Positions 6,578-14,825 of a stretch of 36,618 bases of DNA are shown here, in pieces; positions within the stretch are counted from its first letter, which is position 1, and each line of letters starts with the position of its first letter. This DNA comes from Bacteroidales bacterium UBA6366. GTDB lineage: Bacteria > Bacteroidota > Bacteroidia > Bacteroidales > UBA932. A program made the position numbers and the translations under genes. The DNA lies in contig DJRG01000087.1 of assembly GCA_002438845.1 (NCBI GenBank), positions 1 through 36,618 on the forward strand, read 5' to 3'. The notes under the pieces are model-generated. The model was not told the DNA's origin. It saw only the letters and a program-made list of their open reading frames with translations, and ran no database searches.

Positions 6578-8773
6578 TTAATTGTTCTTCGTCGCCCTCC
6601 AGAGCGTCAATCTCACGCCAACATTGATCCGGCGACCCATAATCGGCCCCCAGACACAGCTCGCGTCGAAACCGGAAGTCCAAGGGGTCCACTCTCCAGT
6701 GGAATAGCGATCCCCGACCAGTACGTGCTTCTGAGTGAAATCAGTGATATTCTCCACTCCGGCATAGATGTCAAACCCGCGGAAACGCCTGGTGATCTGG
6801 GCATAAAGCAAAGGATAGACAGGCGTGCGGCCGTCAGCATAAAGCAGATTCCCTCTGTCATCCTTCAAATTCTTCATGAAATCATACACTCTGGCCGAAC
6901 CGTTCACGGATGCGGTAAAATCGAATATCCATCGACCCAAATTGGTCTTGTACTGAAGGTTCAGCACGCCTTTGAAACGGCTTAGCATCGGTTTCTCCAC
7001 CAAAGCGCCATTATAATTCTCCTGACGCGCATTAGTGTAGCGCCCTGTCAAAGCCACAGTGAATCGGTCAAACGGCTCGACATTGAAATCCACCTGCCAG
7101 TTGTCTGAATATGACCGTCTTCCATCGGAATCAAAGAACCAGATATCACGGCCGCCGTTCACATCCGCTCCCGGCACCTCATAGTCCACCATCAGCTGAC
7201 GAGAGAACTGAGTGCGGAAATAATCGAAACTGATATACGTTTTGGAAGGATCCACCCCGAACGGCATGTAGAATGTCACATTGCCTCCGAACGTCCACGA
7301 ATCCTCCAGCAGCCGGTCCATACAATCGCCTTTAAGCCTGCTGTGGGTGGACATCACTCCGATGTTGTCAGCGACCGGGTCGGCGTACCTCAATCCTCTG
7401 CCGCCGTTCGCCCTCGCCACGAACCACTCCGACGGTGAATATTTCAAAGTCACCCTCGGCGCCACCTTGAACCCGTTCCCTTTGTACCAGTCGGCGCTTA
7501 CACCAACGATGGATGTGAATATGTCCCCGGCGTGGAAGGTATATTCCCCGTAAGCGCCACCGAAGAAATGATCCGCGATTCCCGAATATGGGCTCAGAAT
7601 ATTCCCGCCCTCCGACATATTCCACAGATTGTAGTCCAGCTTTGCGACATCCTCGTCAATGTGGTCGAATGTGCCGGAGAGGCCGACAGTAAAGTCATGG
7701 GAGTCGTTCAACTTGTTTCTGTAAAGAAAATTGACAAAACCGGACTGCTGCTCAGCCAGATATGAAGAAGCGCCGAACCATGAGTCGCTTTTCTGCCACG
7801 ACCAGTCAGCGATGGCGGCTATGCTGGACGATCCATCCTCACGAAGGGGCTTGCCGACTTTCAGGTAGGCGTTCAGGAGGCTGTTGGTAATGTCGGTGCC
7901 CCAAGATGTGCCGGCCAGAGATTCCTTGATAGAGGTCAATTCAGAAGACTCAGTGACCGTTGTCTTAGAGACCCATGAGAGAACCCGGTCCTTGTCATAC
8001 CCGTCCATCCCGCCCTGGCGGCGGTCCCTGACCGCCTTCACACCCCAACGTACCTGAAGCTCAGGCGTGTAGTAAAGCCACCTGTTCGCCACATTGAACT
8101 GCAACATCTTAGGGTCATCCCGGAATCCATCGTGATTCATGTCGTAAGTCTTGAAGTTCCCGCTCACATGACCCAATACAATCGTGTAGATGGTAGGGCT
8201 AAGCTGCCATGCGGAAGTCGCGTTGAAATCCGCTTTCGTGTCGCTCATCATCGAAGCCTGGATGAACAGCGGCTTCTCCTCCGTCGGCTTCTTGTGCTCC
8301 AGATTGATCTGCCCGGTCATCGACTCCAGACCGTTGATCACGGACGGAGAGCCTTTCGCGATCTGGATGCTCTCCAGCCACGGCCCAGGAACGTAAGAGA
8401 GCCCGTATGGAGCTGTAATCCCTCTCATGACTGGGCGGTTCTCGTCCAGCATCTGGGTGTAGGTTCCGGAAAGTCCGAGGATCCTGATTTGCCGCGCCCC
8501 GGTCACCGCATCCGAATAACCTACCGTCACGCTGGCCGAGTTCTCAAAACTCTCCGCCAGATTGCAGCAGGCCATCTTCTGAAGCCCCGAGGCGGAGATC
8601 AACTCGGTCCGCAAAGTCTTTCCCCGTGAGATGCTGTTGTCCTGATGCCCGACAAAGACAGTGGCACTTAGACTGTCTGTTCTATCCTTATAAATGTTGG
8701 CAGTGTCAACCGACTGGGCATTGAGCCCGACACACAGAACCATGAATATTCCCGCGACTATGAACTTTTTCAT
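6578..8773 (-). CDS. TonB-dependent outer-membrane receptor, metal-type
   Basis: Outer-membrane beta-barrel receptor powered by TonB-ExbB-ExbD, 731 residues. A signal peptide covers about residues 1-20 (cleavage near LNAQ). The plug domain spans about 45-160 and contains IRILGLSGTYTQMLDENRP (97-115). The barrel fills the rest. It lacks the N-terminal carboxypeptidase-like repeat common in SusC-type receptors. A Cys pair (KMACC, 69-70) in the plug and the adjacent secreted HMA protein suggest a metal or metal-complex ligand, perhaps copper. That is an inference. It diverges from sppA across a region with promoter elements on both strands. Confidence 0.92.
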   Translation of the reverse strand: MKKFIVAGIFMVLCVGLNAQSVDTANIYKDRTDSLSATVFVGHQDNSISRGKTLRTELISASGLQKMACCNLAESFENSASVTVGYSDAVTGARQIRILGLSGTYTQMLDENRPVMRGITAPYGLSYVPGPWLESIQIAKGSPSVINGLESMTGQINLEHKKPTEEKPLFIQASMMSDTKADFNATSAWQLSPTIYTIVLGHVSGNFKTYDMNHDGFRDDPKMLQFNVANRWLYYTPELQVRWGVKAVRDRRQGGMDGYDKDRVLSWVSKTTVTESSELTSIKESLAGTSWGTDITNSLLNAYLKVGKPLREDGSSSIAAIADWSWQKSDSWFGASSYLAEQQSGFVNFLYRNKLNDSHDFTVGLSGTFDHIDEDVAKLDYNLWNMSEGGNILSPYSGIADHFFGGAYGEYTFHAGDIFTSIVGVSADWYKGNGFKVAPRVTLKYSPSEWFVARANGGRGLRYADPVADNIGVMSTHSRLKGDCMDRLLEDSWTFGGNVTFYMPFGVDPSKTYISFDYFRTQFSRQLMVDYEVPGADVNGGRDIWFFDSDGRRSYSDNWQVDFNVEPFDRFTVALTGRYTNARQENYNGALVEKPMLSRFKGVLNLQYKTNLGRWIFDFTASVNGSARVYDFMKNLKDDRGNLLYADGRTPVYPLLYAQITRRFRGFDIYAGVENITDFTQKHVLVGDRYSTGEWTPWTSGFDASCVWGPIMGRRINVGVRLTLWRATKNN

Positions 8774-8824
8774 ACCATTGTCTCCAAAACGGTCTACCGT
8801 TTACAATAAAGTATCTCACTGGCA

Positions 8825-8832
8825 CAAATATA
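8825..8832 (-). promoter_or_regulatory. Possible -7 element of the TonB receptor gene
   Basis: The minus strand reads TATATTTG about 50 nt before the receptor ATG (8773), matching TAnnTTTG. I find no matching -33 element, so this is tentative. Confidence 0.4.
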
Positions 8833-8836
8833 ATAA

Positions 8837-8864
8837 TTGGTTATTAAGAAAATGCTTAAATTTG
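8837..8864 (+). promoter_or_regulatory. Possible sppA promoter
   Basis: TTG at 8837-8839 and TAAATTTG at 8857-8864 are spaced by 17 nt. They fit the Bacteroidota -33/-7 pattern slightly short. The sppA start is 42 nt further on. Confidence 0.5.
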
Positions 8865-8906
8865 TACAAAATTACGTCACCAGAGAAACCAAAACGTTTT
8901 CAAGAT

Positions 8907-10727
8907 ATGAACACAAAAGAATTCGTCAAATGGGTGCTGGCCGTGCTGTGCGGCTTGTTCGTCTGGGGCATAGTGAAGTTCTTCATGTTCTTCATGATGC
9001 TCGGCTCTATGATCGCATCGGCGGCCTCGCCCTCTGGAGGCTCCGGCGCCGCCATTCCTAAAGAAGGCGTCCTGCTGATGGACATGTCCAGGTTCGCGGT
9101 CGCCGAACAGACACAGGAAAGCAATCCTTTGTCCTCGATCCAAGGCAACGATGTGGCTATGGTCGGACTCTATGACGCTGTCACAGCAATCCACAAGGCC
9201 GCAGAGGATCCCGGAATCCAGTACATTCTCGTCAAGACGGACGGAATCGCCACCAGCCTCAGCAAACTGGAGGAACTCCGCAAGGCTCTCACCGATTTCA
9301 GGAAGAGCGGCAAAGCGGTGATAGCCTACGGTGAGGCTTTCACGTCAGGAACCTACTATCTCGCGTCTGTGGCCGACAAGATATACACTACCAGTCACCA
9401 CGGCGGCAACACTTTCATGCTGGGAATCAGCGGCAGAATGTTGTTCCTCAAAGACTTGCTGGACAAACTCGGAATAAACTACCAGCTCATCCGCCACGGG
9501 AAGTACAAGAGCGCCGGCGAGATGTATGTCAAGAACGCTCCAAGCCCTGAGAACATGGAGCAGAACCAGGCGATGATAGATTCGATGTGGGATACCATCG
9601 TAGCCGAGACGGCTGAAAGCCGGGGCGTGTGCGTGGATTCACTCGACTATTTCATCGACCACCTCTCGATCGCCCTTCCGGAAGACATGGTCAATCACAA
9701 TCTGGCCGACGGCGTTCTTTCTGTTGAGGAATATAAGGAAAAACTCGCCGACCTTGCGGGCAAAGGCAGTTACAAGGATGTGAAATTCATACCTTTCAGC
9801 GACTATGCAGCCGCTAAAGCCACGCCGAACCTGACCGCAAAGAAGAAGATCGCAGTCATCTACGCCAACGGGAATATCCTGGAGCAGGACGATCCGAACA
9901 ACATCAGCGGAGACCGTTTCGCAAGCATCATCGCCAAAGTAAGGGCCGACTCCACCGTCAAGGCTGTCGTGTTCAGGGTCAACTCTCCTGGCGGAACTGT
10001 GCTGGCAGCCAGCAAGATCAAGGAAGAGATAGACCTCACCACAGCTGTGAAACCAGTCATCGCCTCTTACGGTGACTATGCGGCTTCCGGCGGCTACTGG
10101 ATCTCGAACAGCTGCGACCACATCTTCACAAACGCCACGACACTGACCGGCTCAATCGGTGTGTTCTCCGCCATCCCTGAGTTCGGGAAGACCCTCAAGG
10201 ACATCGCCCACGTCAACATGGTCCCTGTCAAGTCCCACAAGCATTCGGACATGCTTTCGCTGACAAGGCCGTTCGACGCTGAGGAGACAGCCTGGATGCA
10301 GGTCTATGTGGATGACATCTACAACAACTTCGTCAGCATCGTGGCCGAGGGACGCGGCAAGACATTCGAGTCTGTGGACGAGATCGCCCAGGGACGTGTC
10401 TGGACCGGCGCCGACGCTCTTGAAATCGGACTTGTGGATGAGATCGGGACGTTGGAGGATGCCATAAATTATGCGGCGGTGATGGCCGGAGACTCCGATG
10501 TGGAGAATTGGGGAATCGCAAGTTACCCGAAACCTTTGACCGCAATGGAGCAACTGCTCCAACAGTTCGGCAAGACCACAAATCCAGAGGAGGCTATGGC
10601 GAACGTGCTTGAAGGCACTCCGCTGGAGGGAGTAGCCAGAAATCTGCTCAATTGGCAGAGGACTTGGGCCAAAGGGCAGGGAGACCTTGTCTTCGCAAGG
10701 ATGCCGTTTGAGATTGAGATCAGATAA
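8907..10727 (+). CDS. sppA: Signal peptide peptidase SppA (67K type)
   Basis: Membrane-anchored serine protease that degrades cleaved signal peptides at the periplasmic face of the inner membrane. The 606 residues cover the duplicated S49 fold of the long (67K) form. One N-terminal membrane helix spans about residues 7-33. The catalytic Lys is most likely K201 in GKYKSAG. The nucleophile is S394 in YAASGGYWIS. I chose ATG 8907 because it directly precedes the membrane helix. The frame is open further upstream (to 8694) but that part overlaps the divergent receptor gene and its promoter. The 3' end overlaps the convergent tilS by 8 nt. Confidence 0.95.
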   Translation: MNTKEFVKWVLAVLCGLFVWGIVKFFMFFMMLGSMIASAASPSGGSGAAIPKEGVLLMDMSRFAVAEQTQESNPLSSIQGNDVAMVGLYDAVTAIHKAAEDPGIQYILVKTDGIATSLSKLEELRKALTDFRKSGKAVIAYGEAFTSGTYYLASVADKIYTTSHHGGNTFMLGISGRMLFLKDLLDKLGINYQLIRHGKYKSAGEMYVKNAPSPENMEQNQAMIDSMWDTIVAETAESRGVCVDSLDYFIDHLSIALPEDMVNHNLADGVLSVEEYKEKLADLAGKGSYKDVKFIPFSDYAAAKATPNLTAKKKIAVIYANGNILEQDDPNNISGDRFASIIAKVRADSTVKAVVFRVNSPGGTVLAASKIKEEIDLTTAVKPVIASYGDYAASGGYWISNSCDHIFTNATTLTGSIGVFSAIPEFGKTLKDIAHVNMVPVKSHKHSDMLSLTRPFDAEETAWMQVYVDDIYNNFVSIVAEGRGKTFESVDEIAQGRVWTGADALEIGLVDEIGTLEDAINYAAVMAGDSDVENWGIASYPKPLTAMEQLLQQFGKTTNPEEAMANVLEGTPLEGVARNLLNWQRTWAKGQGDLVFARMPFEIEIR

Positions 10728-12063
10728 TGCGGATGACGGTCACGGAAGTTGACTCTTTCGTGACCTTGACCGAGTCATCGATGCGGTGACCGATCAAAGC
10801 CAAGACATGAGAGCCTTCGTCAGCGATGACGAGGGCTTTTTCCTTTTCCGGAAGACTGAATTTGAGGTCAACGAACATGTCACTTAACTTCTTGCGGCCC
10901 TTCATGCCTAACGGGCGCATCCAATCGCCTGACCGCCAATGCCTGACCGCAAAAGGAAACGGGAGATCAAGTTTGGTCTCGCCAACGGATGTTTTAACAG
11001 CATTCACATCGTCCGACTGAGAGACGGAGAATCTTATTCCGTTAAATGAATATATTCCCGGATCTTCAATGGTTATGCCAGTCGCTTCGACAGGCTCTGC
11101 GACCGGATATATAACAATATCCCGGGACGAAGTCACGGCAACATATTCATTTGCAAAAAACTTCCTGCCGCTGACGGTCCCGCGACTTTTCAGAACAGTC
11201 GCGAGATCCGCAACCACAGAGGAGGTGAACCCGAATGGCTCCAGAAGACGGAAAAGGACATATTCCCAATTCTTCTTCAATGTAAGTCTCTTATGGTCAA
11301 CCACAGGAAGGCCGTAAGAGCCAGGGTGGACGACCTCCGCCGAAACCGAGCGGACATATTCATCAGCAATGGATTGAACCTGAGCGAACCGCTCCATGTC
11401 CTCGTTCAGCGTTGTCAGGAACGACGGATTCAGCCTCTCGAAGAGCGGGAATATCTCGTTGCGGATGCAGTTGCGCTTGTAGGCGGAATCAGCGTTGGTG
11501 CTGTCCTCATGCCACCGCAGACCATGCGAGACCGCATATTCATGAATATTTTTCCTCGGAAAATCGAGCAGTGGCCGGATAAGCGCTGCGTCAGAGTCCG
11601 GCAGAGGCGAGTTGCGGCGCATTCCGGTCATTCCCTTCGCCCCGGTGCCACGCAACATATTCAGAATCATCGTCTCAGCATTGTCATTGGCGTTGTGGGC
11701 GACCGCAAGGGCAGAGAATTTCTGCCCACGGCACATCTCCGCGAACCATCCGTAACGTAGCTCCCTCGCCGCCATCTCGATGCTGATTCCCTTTGAGGCG
11801 GCGTACCCCGAAGTATCAAAATCCTTTTTTATGAATATGATTCCGTGGCTTTCAGCCCATTCCCTGACAAGAGCCTCGTCCGAGTCACTCTCCACACCTC
11901 TCAAATGGAAATTGCAGTGGGCCAATGCGAAAGACACTTTGCTGGCTGAATTGAGAAACAGGTCGGCCATGCACATCGAATCAATGCCGCCGCTGACAGC
12001 CAAAAGGACCGCCTCACCATCGGGAAGCAGCCCTTTCAGGATTCTGTCAAAACGCTCCTGCAT
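10720..12063 (-). CDS. tilS: tRNA(Ile)-lysidine synthase
   Basis: Modifies C34 of the CAU-anticodon tRNA-Ile to lysidine using ATP and lysine, so that it reads AUA. The 447 residues show the N-type PP-loop AVSGGIDSM (22-30) near the start. The substrate-binding and C-terminal domains follow, including MRPLGMKGRKKLSDMF near the end. The ATG at 12063 gives the usual N-terminus. The frame is open upstream but that part runs into the DUF3078 gene. GAATATG straddles the start codon. Residues about 320-328 (PVAEPVEAT) are encoded by a 25-bp palindromic repeat (11080-11104) that also occurs between genes. The stop overlaps sppA, which is convergent. tilS follows the DUF3078 gene by 11 nt. Confidence 0.95.
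   Translation of the reverse strand: MQERFDRILKGLLPDGEAVLLAVSGGIDSMCMADLFLNSASKVSFALAHCNFHLRGVESDSDEALVREWAESHGIIFIKKDFDTSGYAASKGISIEMAARELRYGWFAEMCRGQKFSALAVAHNANDNAETMILNMLRGTGAKGMTGMRRNSPLPDSDAALIRPLLDFPRKNIHEYAVSHGLRWHEDSTNADSAYKRNCIRNEIFPLFERLNPSFLTTLNEDMERFAQVQSIADEYVRSVSAEVVHPGSYGLPVVDHKRLTLKKNWEYVLFRLLEPFGFTSSVVADLATVLKSRGTVSGRKFFANEYVAVTSSRDIVIYPVAEPVEATGITIEDPGIYSFNGIRFSVSQSDDVNAVKTSVGETKLDLPFPFAVRHWRSGDWMRPLGMKGRKKLSDMFVDLKFSLPEKEKALVIADEGSHVLALIGHRIDDSVKVTKESTSVTVIRII
11080..11104. repeat. 25-bp palindromic repeat inside tilS, copy D
   Basis: This stretch matches the intergenic copy at 17994-18018 at 21 of 25 positions. Position 5 (A to G) and its pairing partner position 21 (T to C) have both changed, so the hairpin stem is kept. 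On the tilS strand it is read in frame as PVAEPVEAT. It therefore looks like a repeat element accommodated inside a coding sequence. Confidence 0.75.
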
Positions 12064-12074
12064 ATTCAGGAATT

Positions 12075-13175
12075 CTATTTTTTGCTTGCGAACGTGTACG
12101 TGAAGCCGAACTGTAGAGCCTGGGCGAACTGTACTCTCCTTCCAGTGTTGCCGTCCTTGTCCGTGATCAGGACAGTGTCGTCGTAGATGAGGTTGGTCGT
12201 GATGTTCAGAGAGAAGAACCTGCTGAGTTTCCACATCATACGGGTGTCCCAGTTCACACGGATGTTCTCAGGGTTCTTAAGATAGTTGGAGAACAGGAGC
12301 AGATGCGTCGAGCCCTCGAAATTATCGTTGACCTTGACTTTGGCGTCGGCGGTCAGCTGGGCACCGAACTCAAAACGGGCCGGCTTGTAATAGTTTCCGG
12401 TCGTGTAGTAGATGTTCTTCTCATCCTTGGCGTCAGGATATTCCTCCACATTCTCGTACTTCCGCTTTCTCTCCATACCGTTGTTCTTCCTCAATTTCTC
12501 GCTGCCGACGATGGTGAAGCCACCGGTGATAGGTGCCATGTTGACTGTCAGCCATTTGTTCGGCACCCAATCGATACCAAGACCAAGATTGACCGTTCCC
12601 GGAGAAAGGATGCTGGATTTGAGCACCCGGGCATTCCTCCAATCCTTGCTTGACGGCTCCTTGTCCTCCTCCACAGCGGGAGTAGGATAGTTGTAACCGT
12701 TGGCGAACTGGCTCAGGAACGTGAACTTTGCGGAATAGTTCAAGGTGTTGGTGGCCTTGTAGCCCCAAGTGCTCTCGAATAGGATCCTGTCCTTGTTTTT
12801 CTGGATGATCGGCTTGTCGGCAGAGTAAAGAAAGCCGTAGTCCAGCTGGAGACGGTTGTTCCAGTACATCTCGTCTTTCTTCCACTTGGCGTTGCCGTCG
12901 ATGTAGGCGCTCAAGGCGTAGTTGTTGTAACCTCCCTTGGCCCAATTGGTGAAACTGCTCTGCACGAAGTTAAGGTTCGTCATCAGCGAGTTCGTCCAAT
13001 AATTCGGCTTCGGAGTCACGACCTTCGTCTCCTCTGTCTGCGTCAGCAGTTTGGCTGCGGCCGCGGCGGCGGACTGGGCGTTTCTCCTTGTCGTGTCCGT
13101 CTGTGCGGACACCCCCAAAGCGACGAGCGCAAGAGCCACAGACAACGCGGTTCGCTTGATTGCATTCACGTTCAT
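12075..13175 (-). CDS. DUF3078 domain-containing outer-membrane-type protein
   Basis: Exported protein of 366 residues typical of Bacteroidota. Residues 1-25 form a signal peptide (cleavage after GVSAQ). A short polar, Ala-rich linker follows. The DUF3078 region begins near YWTNSLMTNLNFVQSSFTNW, with many alternating aromatic and polar strands and a C-terminal strand ending FGFTYTFASKK, consistent with an outer-membrane beta-barrel. Function is unknown for the family. It sits between proS (stop 21 nt upstream) and tilS (11 nt downstream) on the same strand, so all three may be co-transcribed. I see no terminator between them. Confidence 0.85.
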   Translation of the reverse strand: MNVNAIKRTALSVALALVALGVSAQTDTTRRNAQSAAAAAAKLLTQTEETKVVTPKPNYWTNSLMTNLNFVQSSFTNWAKGGYNNYALSAYIDGNAKWKKDEMYWNNRLQLDYGFLYSADKPIIQKNKDRILFESTWGYKATNTLNYSAKFTFLSQFANGYNYPTPAVEEDKEPSSKDWRNARVLKSSILSPGTVNLGLGIDWVPNKWLTVNMAPITGGFTIVGSEKLRKNNGMERKRKYENVEEYPDAKDEKNIYYTTGNYYKPARFEFGAQLTADAKVKVNDNFEGSTHLLLFSNYLKNPENIRVNWDTRMMWKLSRFFSLNITTNLIYDDTVLITDKDGNTGRRVQFAQALQFGFTYTFASKK

Positions 13176-13196
13176 AGTCAGTTTATTGAATATTAA

Positions 13197-14675
13197 TTAA
13201 TATGAGATGGCAAACACCACCCTCTGCTTCGACGGCTTGCCGGAGTAGATGTCCTTGCCTTCCTCCTCGCAGACAAAACTGTCCACAGGGATGCAGCGGA
13301 TCGTGGCCTTGGTCTCGTCCTTGATCTTCTGCTCGGTCTCGGCGGTGCCGTCCCAGTGGCACAGCAGGAACTTGCCGGTGCCGATCTTGGCCTTGAACTC
13401 CTCCCAGTCATCGCACATCTCGACGTGTGACGCACGGAAATCAAAAGCTTTCTGGTAAATCGTCTTCTGGATGTCGTCCAAAAGGGCGGCTATAGACTTG
13501 TCAAGGCCTTCGAGAGCGACCGTCTGTTTCTCGAGAGTGTCCCTTCTGTGCACCTCAACCGTGCCGTTCTCAAGATCGCGAGGTCCCATGGCCAGACGCA
13601 CAGGAACTCCCTTGAGTTCCCACTCAGCGAACTTGAATCCAGGACGCAGGGTGTCACGGTCATCAATCTTGACGGTGTGCCCCTCTGCCTCAAGGGCTTT
13701 CTTCAGTTGATCCATCTTATCCAGAATCCTGCTGTGTTCCTCCTCTGTCTTGTAGATCGGGACCATGACAACCTGGATAGGAGCGAGAGCCGGCGGCAGG
13801 ACGAGTCCGTTGTCGTCACCGTGGGCCATGACAAGGGCTCCCATAAGTCTTGTGGAAACGCCCCAGGAGGTAGCCCAGACATATTGCTGCTGTCCTTCCT
13901 TGTCGGTGTATTTCACATCGAATGACTTCGCGAAGTTCTGGCCGAGGAAGTGCGATGTTCCGGCCTGAAGAGCCTTTCCGTCCTGCATCATCGCCTCGAT
14001 GGTGAGGGTGTCAAGCGCTCCGGCAAACCTCTCGTTAGGGCTCTTGTGTCCCACGATCACAGGCAGAGCCATGAACTCGCGGGCGAACTTGGCGTACACA
14101 CCGACCATCCTCTTCGCCTCTTCCTGAGCCTCCTGCGAAGTGGCGTGGGCCGTGTGCCCCTCCTGCCAGAGAAACTCGGCGGTACGGAGGAAAAGTCTTG
14201 TGCGCATCTCCCAGCGGACAACGTTCGCCCACTGGTTGCACATGATAGGGAGATCCCTCCAGGATGTGATCCAGTTCTTGTAGGTGCTCCAGATGATCGT
14301 CTCGGAAGTCGGCCTCACGATAAGCTCTTCCTCAAGCTTCGCTGACGGATCCACGACCACACCCTTTCCATCAGGGTCGTTCATTAGTCTATGGTGAGTG
14401 ACGACGGCGCACTCCTTGGCGAATCCAGCGACATGCTCGGCCTCCTTGCTGAAGAACGACTTAGGGATGAAAAGCGGGAAGTAAGCGTTCACCGCACCTG
14501 TCTCCTTGAACATCGTGTCAAGGGCATGCTGCATCTTCTCCCAGATCGCGTAGCCATAAGGCTTTATGACCATGCATCCCCTGACGGCGGACTGCTCCGC
14601 CAGATCAGCCTTAACGACCAGATCATTGTACCACTGAGAATAGTTCTCAGACCTTTTTGTCACTTCCTTTGCCAT
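13197..14675 (-). CDS. proS: Prolyl-tRNA synthetase, archaeal/eukaryotic type
   Basis: Class II synthetase that charges tRNA-Pro. The 492 residues and layout match the short archaeal-type (ProS type 3) enzyme, without the INS editing domain of the long bacterial form. It has RPTSE (121-125) and the class II motif 2 region around RWEMRTRLFLRTAEFLW (154-170) followed by QEGHTAHA. An anticodon-binding domain and a C-terminal extension ending in Tyr (AISY) follow, as typical of this type. ATG 14675 gives the standard N-terminus. I find none of the GAATAT hexamers that are frequent elsewhere in the window inside this gene. A divergent lipoprotein gene lies upstream. Confidence 0.96.
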   Translation of the reverse strand: MAKEVTKRSENYSQWYNDLVVKADLAEQSAVRGCMVIKPYGYAIWEKMQHALDTMFKETGAVNAYFPLFIPKSFFSKEAEHVAGFAKECAVVTHHRLMNDPDGKGVVVDPSAKLEEELIVRPTSETIIWSTYKNWITSWRDLPIMCNQWANVVRWEMRTRLFLRTAEFLWQEGHTAHATSQEAQEEAKRMVGVYAKFAREFMALPVIVGHKSPNERFAGALDTLTIEAMMQDGKALQAGTSHFLGQNFAKSFDVKYTDKEGQQQYVWATSWGVSTRLMGALVMAHGDDNGLVLPPALAPIQVVMVPIYKTEEEHSRILDKMDQLKKALEAEGHTVKIDDRDTLRPGFKFAEWELKGVPVRLAMGPRDLENGTVEVHRRDTLEKQTVALEGLDKSIAALLDDIQKTIYQKAFDFRASHVEMCDDWEEFKAKIGTGKFLLCHWDGTAETEQKIKDETKATIRCIPVDSFVCEEEGKDIYSGKPSKQRVVFAISY

Positions 14676-14744
14676 ATACTTTTGCTGTTTTTGTCAATTA
14701 TTCTTATAATTGTGCAATATTCCGAAAGGTATGGATTTTGTTCA

Positions 14745-14775
14745 TTGATGAACATTTGTGTGGCCGATACCTTTG
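14745..14775 (+). promoter_or_regulatory. Promoter of the lipoprotein-porin pair
   Basis: TTG (14745-14747), a 20-nt spacer and TACCTTTG (14768-14775) fit the Bacteroidota -33/-7 consensus. It lies about 50 nt before the lipoprotein ATG at 14826 in the divergent region after proS. Confidence 0.65.
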
Positions 14776-14812
14776 GATGCGGCCACGAAGTTACGAATTT
14801 ATTGTTAAATAT

Positions 14813-14817
14813 AGGAG
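14813..14817 (+). promoter_or_regulatory. Shine-Dalgarno site deciding the lipoprotein start
   Basis: AGGAG ends 8 nt before ATG 14826. This is one of few clear Shine-Dalgarno sites in the window. It supports 14826 as the start, although the frame is open back to 14391. Confidence 0.65.
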
Positions 14818-14825
14818 ATTCAGAA

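Noticed and set aside
11041..11160. Possible frameshift or insertion damage in tilS at the palindromic repeat
   Set aside because: The reading frame stays open through the repeat and the C-terminal domain follows normally, so the gene appears intact.
12064..12234. N-terminal extension of tilS
   Set aside because: The open frame continues upstream but overlaps the DUF3078 gene. The sequence is low-complexity Gln/His-rich, and the PP-loop normally lies about 20 residues after the start, as with ATG 12063.
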